From contig CM114273.1 of the NCBI GenBank assembly GCA_050084515.1, positions 12,648,001 through 12,712,000 of the forward strand: 64,000 nucleotides of DNA. Reading direction: 5' to 3'. Below the pieces are notes generated by a model. The model was not told the origin of the DNA. It searched no databases and saw only the letters and a program-made list of their open reading frames with translations. The translations under genes and the position numbers were made by a program. This stretch comes from Blasia pusilla (taxonomy: Eukaryota > Marchantiophyta > Marchantiopsida > Blasiales). Position 1 is the first letter of the stretch; every line of letters begins with the position of its first letter. Shown here in pieces: positions 12,920 through 24,109 of the stretch.

Positions 12920-14050
12920 CTCTAATAAGTTCTCCTTTTTCAATACAAAATTATGATGTACACTCTCCATTCTCTCACGATAGGTATCACAAATGGAAGT
13001 CTTGGCGATCACTTCTTCGTAACATCGGACCCTGAAATTCCTAACTATAAAATCCCTATAAACTATTTTACGTTTTTACACGAGGAAGATAGCACAACTA
13101 GTGTTAAACCCTACTTGATCAGGCCTATTGACATCCATGGATCGCTATATAAGGACATACAAAGTACAATCCCATGTCCTTCCATATGTGACGATAGGAA
13201 GAATCACCGGAGTTGGAGATTGCATGACCTGGTTCATGAACGCCTCCCCAAAGTGATAAACTAAATAGCGAGTGAACCATTGCCTATCTACAAAGAGTAC
13301 CTTGATATGGTAAGGATTGAGGAAAGGAAAGTCGGGCACAGCTCGTGCTACACCCCTATCCATGCTTGACATACATTCTCTACTCTCCTCAAGAATGGGT
13401 TTTGGCGGAGTTATTCTCCCAAGAGGGATAATCCACTCTCATTGGGAAAGTAACAAGCCAAAACATTTGCTATTTTAGTATGACTAAACTCCTCTACGGT
13501 GACAAACCTCTCATCCCCCCACACACACCACACTCTAGAAACCTCTCGAAAGAATAGACCATGATCAAGTTACTCTCCAAGAGGGGTGATCCACTCTCAT
13601 TGGAAGAGCAAGCAATCCCAAAGCCATACACTCAAGAGAGACACGAGAGACTCAAGATGTGGAATAGAAGGTGATGAACCCTTGAAGGTCCTCCTCTTTA
13701 TATACTCACAAGGGATCCACAAGAGTACGAAATAGAGCTTATCTTATCTTGTGCCACATGGCTTCCTCTCAAGGCTTAGCCAATCACATTTTGACACAAG
13801 TAGATTTCCTCTTATCTCTTCCAAAATATCCTCTTTTACCCACATGATATTTTCCAAATTACCCCAACTAACCTAGCCACCAACCAAGACTACTTTTGCT
13901 TTTCATTAAAGCAACTACTTTACTTTTATAAAGTCATCTTTTATTTATTACCTCCTTTTCCTAAAGTTGGGCCAGCATAAAAGAGGCACCATAAAGAGGT
14001 TTAAACATAAGAATCTCCTTTTTCTAAGCCAATTTACTTAATACTAATGA
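12920..14050. other. Insertion of unknown origin inside the LINE
   Basis: About 1.1-1.2 kb without recognisable coding sequence separates the two halves of the endonuclease. It holds an internal direct repeat: the segment around GATAATCCACTCTCATTGGG (about 13418-13440) recurs about 145 bases on. A TATA-like CTCTTTATATACTCAC lies at about 13702. This could be a solo LTR, but no clear terminal repeats or target duplication could be fixed. Confidence 0.45.
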
Positions 14051-14058
14051 AACTCTAT

Positions 14059-15041
14059 CTAACACTTAATGACGAAGGAGTTTACACACTGGTTGATTTT
14101 ACTATACGACACCGTGTGCCATTGCCATTCACTCTCACATCTCCAAACATCCCGATCTCCGCTTGGGGATCGGTGCCTTGCCCCACCCAACTGTTGAAGT
14201 CTCCCAGCAAGACTATGTTCCCCTTTGTCTAGAACCCAAGGCAATCGGTTTTCACACTATCAACGCTTGCCTCATTCTAAAGAGCACATTCACTTTGTTT
14301 GTAGGCATGTAAATACATCCGATATACATATCCCCATGAGTCGAGCTGAGTTGCACTCATTTCGAACTTTGACCCATATCTTTGTGTTCATACTCGAGCC
14401 TGTCTTTGATGATCTCACACATCCACCATGAAGTCTCGATGAAGAACCCGACACCCTTCATACCTCTGTTGTTGTTGTCAGGTCTTTGCACATCTTTCCA
14501 AACCATGCATAGTGTGGTACATGGGTATCTCCATTAACTTGGTTTCCCAAGTTTCTGACCCCCATATATGTATTTGATTTTTCAGCAAAACTTCAAAGCA
14601 ACCTCCGGTGCTTCATTGCATGGGTCGAGTCCACGAAGTTCAGTACCCAAACGGAGATTTGTCACTAAGTGGGTTGGGGATCGGCGGGCACGCTTTTTGG
14701 CGTCGGTGTGGTGCTTGCGACATGGAACCTCTTCATGTGCAGGCTCTTCATCGTGAGATCCCTTGGAGAACACTAAAGACATTAGGTGTGTAGATCACCG
14801 GCGGTTTTGTGGAGATGGGCCTTTCCTTCAGCAGAACCACCTCGACTACCATAGCCCTCCGGTTGTAGGCACGTCTCGAGATCTTGAGACACTTGGTTTT
14901 GTGGCAAGCCAAGTATTGGCCTCTCTCGCCCTTGATAGACGCCTTGAAGATACATTGATTGCCGTTCATCATCCGAGTAACCTTGATGAGTAGCCAGAAT
15001 TCAAAGCCCAAAGTCTGCGCACATGATCTTAAATGAGACAA
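14059..15041 (-). pseudogene. LINE endonuclease, N-terminal part
   Basis: The minus strand reads IVLLGDFNSWVGQGTD around 14170-14210, the GDFN motif of apurinic-type endonucleases, preceded by YIGCIYMPTNK and GVGFFIE blocks that also fit. Upstream, 14748-15041 is a 97-codon frame without clear motif that could be the domain start. The endonuclease nicks target DNA to prime reverse transcription. Multiple frameshifts are present, and the strand and order agree with the RT region downstream. Confidence 0.65.
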
Positions 15042-15732
15042 AGTCTCTTTTGTGGGGACGATACATCGAAAATGATCATGTGGAACCGTGGTCTCCTCTG
15101 TAGTCAGTTGAACTCGCTGCCAGTCCGAACTCAGGGGGCCTTTGACCGTCTCACATAAACATGCCGGTATTCCCCACCCGGCTTGGGGATCTTTGGGCTT
15201 TGTATGCGCCTTTGATAGGTGAACTGATACTCCTCACAAGCTTGGGAGGACGGAGATATGTTGGGCTCAAGGCCGCTGATTATATGTAGAGGTTTGGCAA
15301 ACAACTGATTTAGGATTTGGGGAGAATGTTTAAGCTCCCGGCCAAGAGTCAGGACAGGGGACTTGCTGTCCTATTTGTCGGAGGGGCCTCAAGCGGCGGG
15401 GTGCCCAAAGAGAGCCCGCTTGTTACCCCTGAGAGATCATCACTACCGCCAAGGTGAACACCCTGGCATTAAGCTGAGAGGAGGGCCCATGAATCCACCT
15501 TCAAAAGAAGGAGAGGTCTCCATTTCTCCAACTAAGTCCCTTTGGACACCTTACTTGTGGCACAAGCGCCACAAGTCACATGGATTACATGACACACTAA
15601 TTCACACCTACCAACCAGTGGGAACGACATCGCAAGCTCACTACGAGGTTCCAACTACACGGCCAATGGGCAACTCGACGAGAGAGTATTGCTATATTGC
15701 TTGCACGCGGTTTACTTTACTCATTATAAGCT
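15042..15732. other. No confident gene
   Basis: Contains a 123-codon open frame (15363-15734, plus) of no recognisable family that ends beside the GA repeat. It may be the 5' untranslated part of the LINE or unrelated sequence. Confidence 0.5.
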
Positions 15733-15739
15733 AGAGAGA

Positions 15740-15808
<69 letters not shown>
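15733..15808. repeat. (GA)n microsatellite, about 37 units
   Basis: A GA tract of about 76 bases with one GT interruption near 15745. It is the second such tract within 6 kb and lies upstream of the LINE in the LINE's orientation. Confidence 0.97.
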
Positions 15809-15809
<1 letters not shown>

Positions 15810-17039
15810 ACCCAAAGCTCGTCATTTATTGATGTCTGTTGGGTATCACCAGAGCTTGTCGTCTATAGAGTATCTAAAGCTATAACACTGTTCTAATCCT
15901 CTCTTCATTGAGCTTAGAGACGATATCATTCTGCATCTGCTCAAAGACATAGTCTTCTACTTCTAGAGTCCATAACAATGTGATGATCTGTCAATTTAAG
16001 TAATGATCTGACTCAAACAAGACCAAGAAGTGATCAACCGGACATATCGATTCTCCCGCTACTTAAATCGAGAGGAAAGATACCCTCTCGCTTTCATACT
16101 GAGTCATAAGGATAGATTCTGCACATAATTTGGGTCCATTGCTACAACTACCTTGTATCCCCGATAGCAAATTTGGAAAGAAGAGGGTACATTAAAGATG
16201 GGTCCTTGTACCGTGTACAATAAGCCCAAAGTGTGTGAAAGCGAGACGATCGGTTTTGAGAAGAAGAAGTCCAACGTACCTAATCAAGTTTCCTGCTTCA
16301 ATTATGTTGCTACAGAAAGCATCCAAAGTTTCCCGCTTCACTTCTGCTGTCTTCGGATGTAGCAAATTGAATGAAGATTGTTTCACTCACTGGTCATACA
16401 TTTTGCAAGAGAGAAGATAGAGGGGCGTGGGCGGGGGGGAAGGCTTGAACGTTGAACTCCGAATGAGGGCTTAACGCGGGCGACAAAAAAGGGTTAGCGC
16501 ACGGGGCCCGGGGGGAAGGCGGACAAGGCTTAACACGGGTTGGGAAGAACCTTGGTTTTGAACGAGAAGGGGCTTAGGGTTTTGCATGCTTATTTAGTTT
16601 TATCAGATTTTGGCCCTTTTTTGCAAGATATAGTGCCTCTAGTTACTACTTCCATGTAATTCAAGTTGCATCCAACGAGTTCCATGTAATTTTTTCGAAT
16701 TAGTAATTCAAAAATAGTCTTAATTTTGTTCATTTCAATGTTATACAAGTAACTTGAGATAAAGTGGCTTCGTATATCTTTAAAAAAGATATCATTATTC
16801 ATGAAAATAAATAAGTATCTAAATGTGACTCCACAACCATGTGAGGAATTCATGAGTCACTAGGAGGGTTTCAGAGTAACTAAGAGTAGTTAAAATGACT
16901 TTAAGTAATATGAATAACAACCATATGGGTTAAAAATGACCCCTTTTCTACTAGTATTAGCCCTTTTTGTTACGAATTATTCAACCACATGGATGTGAGT
17001 ATCCATATTCTACAGTTTCCATTTTGAGTATGTCGGCTA
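15809..17039. other. No gene seen
   Basis: Short open frames only. A G-rich stretch at 16422-16440 and 16500-16520 interrupts otherwise balanced sequence; AT content rises after 16600. Confidence 0.55.
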
Positions 17040-17560
17040 AAAATAACTTTGGACATGCCAAAGAAAGCTCCAAGAGCTTGGATTTAAAGTTTGTCATTAT
17101 GATTCTAATTCTTTACTATATATCTTGAAAGGAAAAGATCATGTGGTTTTGATTGTGTAGTATGTTGATGATCTCATAATTAAGTGGAGTAGTAAAGATA
17201 TGATATACCACATCAAACAAAAGCTACAAGTAGAATTTGATATAAAGCATTTAATGAGGAAAGCCCAAATACTTCCTTAATGTTGAATTTATCAAAGTTA
17301 AAAAGAGCATGTGGTTATTACAATAATAGTATGCTCTTTATATTATCTCAAAGTATGGTATCATGGCTCATAAGCCTATCTCTACATTGTTAGACTAGAT
17401 CATGAAGTTGATTGTGGATGAAGGAGAATTCGAATTGGTTGCAGATTCTAAAATATGCAAGCAAGAAATATGGTCAAAAGTTTGATTTTTCTATAAATTA
17501 CCATGCCCAACTTAAGCTACACAATTGGGTCAATAAATCAATTGATACAAGCAGCTTGAA
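17040..17560 (+). pseudogene. Ty1/copia reverse transcriptase relic
   Basis: The frame reads QELGFKVCHYDSNSLYILKG, DHVVLIV, a TAG, then YVDDLII (about 17161-17180), followed by LQVEFDIKHL. This is the palm of a copia RT, with YVDD holding two catalytic Asp residues and the FDIKHLG-like block after it. Later segments resemble the connection to RNase H but are heavily damaged. No LTRs nearby can be linked. It is one of the older elements in the window. Confidence 0.75.
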
Positions 17561-19061
17561 AAATCTCATCCTAATGGTGTTAGGAAGCTAAGATTATATG
17601 AAATGTGAAGTTCTATTTTTAATTTGGGGTTTAATTCAAATCTTCTTTGAATTTATAGTTGATGGGAATTTACATATGCTATTGGATATCTTGAATCAAC
17701 ATTACTTGGTCCTTTGTACGTACCTAACTTCTATTAACTATAAAGAAAATGTGGGTTACTTCTTTGAAGCCAAATTTATGACATCACTTTGAAATCCTAA
17801 GATGAAGGAATACTAAGATATAGAGTGCGGATCAAACACATTATTGTTGAATATGAGGTAGTATAGCTTTATCGTTGAGATTGGAGTAAGTCACTTAGGA
17901 TCTATAATAATATATGCGGATAAAATTAGTAATATTTAGGTTTCTAATAATAATGTATTCCATTCTCGAACAAACCAAGTAGAGGTGCAATGCTCCTTTG
18001 TCAAAGAGAAAGTGCTAGTAGAAGATATTAAACTTGTGTTCATAGTGATAGAGTTGCAAATTATTGATATTTAGAGAGGATTTAGAAGTAAGAGATATTT
18101 ATATGAGCCTAGCACAATCGAAGTACAGACCAATGTATTTAACTTCTTAGTTGAGCTTTAAACTCTAGTTGAATCACAAGATTATGAAACTAGAGATTGC
18201 ATATTACTAGGTTATTCTTCATTTCATTCAATGCTTGTGAAGCAAGTTACGATTACTGGAACATTGGAAGATTTTGGTGAATAAGTAGGTGATCTTATAC
18301 CTTGTGCATTTTTTAAACTAGCAAGATTCTTATATCAGTGATAACCTAGATGACTAAATATGTGAGGGTCCTAATCTTATTATTTTTGAAATGATAAATA
18401 CATGATTGTATGCAAGATTATCCTTGATTGATTTATGATCATTTATTTGTATTTCCCCCATACTTTATAGGCTTGAAGATCCACACACTTGAGATGAAAT
18501 ATTAAAAAACTCATGATCACTTGTGTGAAGAGTTGTAAATTACAACTCGATATAGATATTTGTATTTGTAGTGGACTAGAGAAGGGGCTTAAGTTTAGTG
18601 TAAGAGGGAGCAATGCTAAGGAAGCATAGTTATTTGAGCATCAAATGAAGTTTTCCTTGTGAAGTATGCAACCAAAATAATATAACTTTTAATGGTGGTT
18701 TTTTATGAGGGTTAATTTGCTATTTGGATATGGACTCTACAGGCTTTGAATATGGTTGGAAAGTCCTCTCATCCATGTTATTGAAAGAATCCATCTTTAT
18801 AATATTAAATTTGAATATTGATTGATGCTAGCTTAAGAAACTCAAAGAGCCAATCAAGTCCAAGGCCACAACCAACCGGGCCAAACACACAAAAAAGGAT
18901 TCCATCAAGAAGCTAACTTTATCAATCGTAGACGATATAAGGAATGATTGAGTTATGATATCTTGTTATCTTGATATCTTGTTAAAAAATACCTAGATGA
19001 CTATGGGATTTCAATTGATATTTTTACAACACCATAGCATGTTAGTTTAAAAAAAAAGTGA
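17561..19061. other. AT-rich, no gene seen
   Basis: AT-rich sequence with only short frames; part may be the decayed RNase H and 3' LTR of the copia relic just upstream, but no LTR ends could be identified. Confidence 0.5.
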
Positions 19062-19960
19062 CTAGTAAGGTGCCCGTGCTATGCTAGGATACGGAGATAT
19101 CAATAAGAAAATTTTATTTCATTGAAGTATTCCTTTATACACCACATTACGTATGAAGTGTCTTGTTTCATTTGAAAGTCCATCACATCCTATTGTTATA
19201 TTAATTGTGTTTCTTTGTCCTACTCTTGACATATAATTGACCACGAGAAAATATTGGTATAGGTAGGTAAATTCCTATCTTTTTCAAAGTTTGACCTTGA
19301 GATTTATTGATAGTCATGGCAAAAGCAAGACGAATAGGAAATTAAAATCTACGTAAATCAAAAGGTAAACCCGAGTTTGATGCAATCAATGGGATTCGTG
19401 GAATAAAGACGTGATTTGTATTGTTCTTGCATGTGATAATTTTGGCATCAATGAGATGTTGCATGAATCCACAAATCACCAATCGAGTTCCATTGGCTTG
19501 TCCCTTTGAACCGTTTAAGTTTTGTATAAGCATGATAGGTGCACCAATTTTCAAGCTTAAACGATGTGGTGGTAAAGCTGATGGTAAGCACGTATTTAAG
19601 AATTTTGCTCGATAGATATAACTCATTCCCTCATCCGGAATGGAATCAACACTAAGGTAAGTATGTTCTTGCATAAAACAAACATGTCTTAGAAGATGAA
19701 TTTAGTTCTGATGCATAATATAATTTAAGTACTTGTGAAGAAAATGACATGAAAATTATTTGAAAACCAATATTACCTCTCCATAGAATCGAGACATGAC
19801 TTTTGCTTTGATGTCATAAATATCTCGATTTTTTCGTGTAAGAATTGTTGTATCTCTTAAAAATTTGATGTCACAAAATTTTTCATAATCATTTCCATAG
19901 ATGATGTGAATAAGATCACTTATATTCTTACTCTTGGTCATCATATCATTTTTTTTCTTG
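19062..19960 (-). mobile_element. 5'-truncated Helitron with a conserved 3' end
   Basis: On the minus strand this is the last part of a Helitron helicase gene followed by about 170 bases ending GCACGGGCACCTTACTAG at 19062, with T as the next base. A CACGGGCA block shortly before a terminal CTAG is the usual plant Helitron 3' end, and Helitrons insert between A and T. The other side stops near 19960, where the sequence changes abruptly to a gypsy-associated repeat. The coding part is about 85% like the copy at 54.0-54.5 kb by eye. Confidence 0.75.
19230..19950 (-). pseudogene. Helitron PIF1-like helicase, C-terminal fragment
   Basis: Exon 1 (about 19780-19950) reads MTKSKNISDL, GNDYEKF, LRDTTIL and MSRFYGE. 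A GTAATA...TTTGCAG-type intron of about 100 bases follows, at the same site as in the 54 kb copy. Exon 2 (to about 19230) reads YLSVDSIPDEGMSYIY, FLNTCLPSALPPHRL, LKIGAPIMLIQNL and NGTRLVI, then past one in-frame stop [13 protein letters not shown] and FSRGQLYV. These are helicase motifs V and VI of the PIF1 superfamily as found in plant Helitrons. The Walker region is absent. Confidence 0.85.
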
Positions 19961-19961
19961 C

Positions 19962-20420
19962 GCATACACATCGTTACATAATATACATCGTTGTCACCAA
20001 AGACACACATAAACACGCACAATCCCATGCTAACTCATGGCAACCAAAGAACGAGATCATGAGTACCAAAATATCTCAAATTAAATCAATGAAATCTCAC
20101 ATCACATCTCACACGAAGCTCTCCATGGTGTGCACTCCCTCTCATATCAAACCAAACCCACTCTCCTAATGAGAGGCTTGGGGTGCACACACAAGCCAAG
20201 GGGGATTATAGTTCCGTTGCTTCATGCCAAGAGGTTGAACAAAGAGAGAATGAGCTCTCAAACTCTCTCTCTCTCTTGGAGGTATACCCCCTTCCCTCTC
20301 CCAAGCTCTGTCCTCGGTAACCTATGCTCGCAGATCACCTCCTTGGCTCTTGACCTGCTATAGCGGGTCAAGGGCTACTTCCCAAAGTGGAAAGTTACCC
20401 GAAATAGTAAGTTTCTCTAT
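19962..20420 (+). repeat. Repeat R1: gypsy LTR-like segment plus leader
   Basis: Begins TTGCGCATACACATCG and continues through CCCATGCTAACTCATGG, an ACCCACTCTCCTAATGAGAG block and CCTCCTTGGCTCTTGAC up to the gag start at 20421. Homologous copies lie at 31357-31910 (+), 40009-40648 (-), 39874-40006 (-, first part only), 32100-32212 (-, part) and 62700-62935 (+, part). Here it directly precedes gag, as a 5' LTR and leader should. The first 130 bases would be the LTR (TGTCGTGCGC...CTCCA in the best copy), but no tRNA primer site follows it, so the boundary is uncertain. Confidence 0.65.
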
Positions 20421-22624
20421 ATGACTCCAAATAAGTCGAAACGAAGGGAAAACCTACTCTCTCAGGTTAACCCTGGCCTCAACGGGTCATCACGTGAGAG
20501 ACAACCTCGATCTCTTTCTGTGTCATCTTCAAACGAGGGGGAACGTGTAGAGGAGTTTGTGAGCACATCGCCACATATTGTGAGTGGTCCTACCAGTTAG
20601 GCGTACGAGATGGACGATTGGGGTAGAGGATCGCGTAGGTTTTCTGGTGCAGTAGGCATGATCGAGCTGCACGATTTTATAGCAGAGTTTAGGAGTTGGT
20701 GCGACTCCCAGCGGGCCAAGAACTCTAGAGAGTTCAACCCTTTTATAGCATGGAACGGTATGTTCTAGCATTTAGAGGGGGCGCCCATGGACGATTACCA
20801 TGAGTTCTCTCAGAGATATGCACGTGAGATCGAGGCGTGGAGGCTCTACTATGACCCATATTATGTGTCATGGACAGAGCCGTTCCCATATGAGGAGGAG
20901 GAGTTAGGAGAGGCTACTTCCTCTTCCACTAGTGACGTTTTAGGAGGGGTCACTCGCACGGAAGCAATTGCACCGTCTGGTCGGGTTCGTCCCAGATTCA
21001 ACCCTGTGGTTGAGTTCTTTGCTAAGTTGAGGGCGAGCTACCAAGGGGTACGGACGGAGAAGTTGCGGAGCATCCACGACGTCCAGAGGCGCTCGGGTGA
21101 GAGTTTGCGTGAGGCTTACACTCGCTTGCGCCGGTTGATCAACGTCACTTAGGGGGTGACAGAGGCTTAGGCTATCCAGTCATGGTACGCGATGCTGGAC
21201 CGGACCCTGCGGACACGGATGCAAGAGGGGTGCTTCTTTTGAACACCTCCCCTACGTTGAGAGATGTTTTTAGGACCGCCGAGAACATTGAGCGCAACAT
21301 GGCGGAGGAGAGCGTAGCCACCATGGGTTCTGGGCGAGAGCAGTCACGATTATCTGCACTACCTGTGCAGCAACGTGGACTCCAAGATAGGTCGACCGTG
21401 GCACCACGAGCTCAAGGAGGATACTGGGAGGCCGTGCCACAGAGACCTGCACCTTCATATGCAGCTCAGCAGCAGCCGCCTACTATTACTTGTTGGTCAT
21501 GTGATGGAGCCCATCATCAGCGCAATTGCACTCATTAGGGTCATGGACGTGTGCCATAGTATGGAGGAGGAGATGGCGCTGCACCAGGAGGTTTTCATTA
21601 GGACTATTGTCAAAGGTATGGTCATACACGTGCCAAGTGTTTCAATTTACATCCTGAGTTACGTCGGGACCGAGGGCTAGAGAGGGCACCAAAGCGAGTA
21701 GCCGGTCCGAGTGGGCCTAGAGATCGTGCATCAGGTGGTTCCATTGGGGGACGAGGAGCTGGAGTTGCCCGACAGGGTGATGGAGTTGCCCGTGGAGGAG
21801 ATAGAGTCCTACCATCTAGATGCGTCGAGGGAGATGCCGGGCGTGAGGCTAGGATGGCTGCTTAGATAAATCAGCTACAGGAGCAGATTGCCGCTATGGC
21901 ATTGAGATTACCCGATGCCGGATCCGTGGCATCGACATCATATGGAGCAGCCAGAGATATGGAGGATCTTGGTTGGATGTGCGGGATTGCCCAGATGGAG
22001 GCCACCGCAGTTGTGACGCGTGGAGCAGCCGCAGAGTAGGATCCACAACGAGGGAAAGCCACGAAAAAGACTAGGCTTCCTCAGTCTTTCACGTTGTCCA
22101 AGGTTATGAGGATCCCATCGATGGGTCCTAATCAGAGTTCTTGGAGAGTTGGTGACGTTGTTGGTGTGCAGGCATGGAGGGCGATGGGAAAAGCGAGTGC
22201 GACGACTCCTATCGTTGATGCTCAGGAGGGGCATGTGTCGAGCACGTTGTTGGGGGCGGCCACCAATGTGTACCGCCCTCCTTTATTTTCTGCTTCCGAT
22301 GTTATGACATTGGGGGGTACGCCCGCGGAGGCTTTTCGGCTGGCCGCTACGCTATGTGAGCGTGGAGTTGGAGTTCTTGCATCACATTCAAAGGTGATTG
22401 TAGAAGAGGTGATGGACCTGACCTTGGAGCGGATGCTCAGGCCGTCCACGTTAGATTCATGGCAGGCTTCGGCTGCTAGGATGGCGGAGATGCGCGCTAG
22501 ACCGGCGATAGAGCGTGCCATGGCTTCTCCTGGTGTTGTGTTGCTAGATAATCAAGGAGAGGTTTTCCAATTGGTGAGTCCGGAGGTAGAGCTTTTAGTC
22601 CGCAACGCGTCTTGTTGGATTTAG
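20421..22624 (+). pseudogene. Ty3/gypsy gag region with amber stops
   Basis: The frame opens ATGACTCCAAATAAG at 20421 and runs to about 21235. It then shifts by one frame and continues to 22624. Features in order: Ser-rich N-terminus; capsid-like stretch with FRSWCDSQR, FNPFIAWNGMF and LEGAPMDDYHEF; and an ESLREAYTRLRRL helix. Two nucleocapsid-type zinc knuckles follow (CWSCDGAHHQRNC, one residue short of the usual spacing, and YCQRYGHTRAKC), then an RG-rich stretch and a coiled segment INQLQEQIAAMALRLP. In-frame TAG occurs at 20598, 20766, 21150, 21168, 21536, 21557, 21599, 21863 and 22037; other than at the frameshift no other stop type was seen. Gag packages the element RNA. The frame leads into protease at 22612. 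Confidence 0.85.
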
Positions 22625-23330
22625 GAGCGCAACCCTTGATGTTGGGGAAAGTGTCATTCAGAGGATTGGGCTTGCGAGGCGATGTGAGCGTTGTCCATTC
22701 GGATCTGAGACATCCTTGGGTGGAGCGAGTATCACATAGTATATCACCCGACAGGAGGTCGTGGTGAGGATTTGCCTAGAACATCTTACAGATGAGTCTG
22801 TGGTGCAAGCCAAGGCGATAGTGACTGATGCAGAGTCCTACGACGTCTTGGTTGGTGGAGCAGTGTTATACTTGATGGGGTTTTCCGTGGATTATTGGGA
22901 AGAGTCAGCGTCCTACAGACCATGATGGCAGTCAGGTGATGGGCGCCTTAGCTCATTACCTGTTCGATTCACATGTGCAGTGATCGAGCAACGGCCAGGA
23001 GAGATGGCGACCTTAGCAGCATTTAGCAGTACCATCACTTGGCCTAGTGATTTGATTGAGGGACATGTCCATGCAGAGGATACTCTTATTCCTGACATTT
23101 CTATGGAGAGGAGTGTTATGGTAGCCGCATCATTCCGTGGAGGAGAGGTGCCGCTGTGGGGCTCGACTGAGGAGCTTTGACGATTGGCAGATGAGCAAGT
23201 GCAAACCGCGTGGAGCGAGGCGTTTGCACCGGAGCATGACAGGTCTGAGGAACATGAGGTAGTAGGGAGTGCTACAATGACACCCTTGGATACTACACCC
23301 ATTGTGTGGTGTACCCCGGAGGAGGGTATT
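22600..23330 (+). pseudogene. Gypsy aspartic protease and linker
   Basis: A one-base shift at about 22612 gives VLLDLGAQPLMLGK, a retropepsin-like D-x-G-A active site (LDLGA) as in some Ty3/gypsy proteases. A further shift near 22.74 kb gives a frame with EHLTDESVVQAKAIV and YDVLVGGAVLYLMGFSVDYW, which looks like the C-terminal part of the protease fold. It then becomes an acidic linker ending in TPEEGI and TAA (23331) before the methyltransferase-like domain in the same frame. Stops at 22923 and 23178 are TGA. The protease would process the polyprotein. Confidence 0.65.
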
Positions 23331-23870
23331 TAAGTGTTAGATCTCTTTGGAGGGATTTGCACCGGGTTAGCTGTTGTTTTGCAGTTAGGAGTGCGAGTAC
23401 AACATTACCTGTATGTGGAGAGTGATGATGTTGCGAGGCGCATCTCACTACGACATATGGCACAGTTATGCCTAGATTTTCTCGACTTATTCTCTGTGTC
23501 CATGGTACAGAGATACTAGAGTTCCCTACCGAGGGATATTTCGTTGTTGGGGGCGCATGACTTAGAGCGGGTAGGGACCATTGATTTGGTCATTTCTGGT
23601 TGGCCATGTTAGGGCCAATCGAGTGCTGGACGAGGCAGTGGGTTGGCTGATACTCGGTCCAGGTTGTTTTGGGAGATGTTGAGGGTCTTACGGAAGTTGC
23701 AAGAGCACCAGTCTTCTTCTCCAGCCTACATCCTGGAGAATGTGCCCATCTTAGGAGACTCCAGGTCACGGGTGGTGACAAGTGCTCATTAGGTGTGTAC
23801 CTGGATAGGCCCAGCAGCTCATATCGGGCGTGTTGCTGGCCTCATAGGGTCGCTCAACTAGGTATGGGCT
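23331..23870 (+). pseudogene. Cytosine-C5 DNA methyltransferase-like domain in a gypsy polyprotein
   Basis: One frame, continuous with the protease linker, reads VLDLFGGICTGLAVVLQLGV, a VESDDVARR segment, TIDLVISGWPC-TAG-GQSSAG, RSRLFWEMLRVLRKLQ and AYILENVPILGD. These match C5-methyltransferase motif I (DLFGG, cofactor binding), the acidic residue of motif II (VES), motif IV (P-C with the catalytic Cys) and motif VI (ENV). The TGLxVxLxLG spacing recalls the DNMT3/DRM group. Motifs VIII-X are not visible: the frame ends in stops after about 23860, where a target-recognition part should begin. In-frame TAG occurs at 23517, 23610 (right after the catalytic Pro-Cys), 23790 and 23859, plus TAA at 23331. 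The enzyme would methylate cytosine in DNA; this copy is inactive. I infer it belonged to the retrotransposon because frame and order are preserved. Confidence 0.75.
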
Positions 23871-24109
23871 AGCCGAGCCCGAGACCCGGGTCTACGTTGT
23901 AGGTAGGGCGGGCCGCGGAAACCTGAACCCACACGAACAAGTTTGTCTTAGGGACGGACATAAGTCCGCGGATATGGATATGTCTGGGGACACAGAGTTT
24001 GTCTATGTGTAACTTTGGGGGAAAGGCTGTCTATAGGTATGTATTTACAAAGTATAGTTAAGATTGTCACCTTTTTATAGTGGAACGACAAGTTCTTGTA
24101 TTATGCTTC
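23871..24109. other. No coding sequence seen
   Basis: GC-rich then balanced sequence after the methyltransferase-like frame; a reverse transcriptase would be expected here in an intact gypsy element but is absent. Confidence 0.5.

Larger units (their letters stand above)
10079..15041 (-). mobile_element. Degenerate endonuclease-type LINE
   Basis: Read from 15.04 to 10.08 kb on the minus strand, this holds an apurinic endonuclease-like region, a linker, reverse transcriptase and a C-terminal region in the order expected for a non-LTR retrotransposon. It is broken by many stops and frameshifts and by about 1.2 kb of unrelated sequence inside the endonuclease (about 12.92-14.05 kb). No target-site duplication or poly(A) tail was identified. 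The (GA)n tract at 9605-9799 may mark the end, but that is a guess. Confidence 0.8.

Noticed and set aside
22222-23302. Antisense ORFs over the gypsy element (22222-22521, 22913-23302)
   Set aside because: Shadows of the sense coding frame; no motifs.
20421-23870. TAG reassigned to glutamine (alternative nuclear code) as the reason for in-frame TAG codons
   Set aside because: Other frames in the window also have TGA and TAA lesions and frameshifts, and introns and element families are of ordinary land-plant type. C-to-T decay explains the pattern without a new code.
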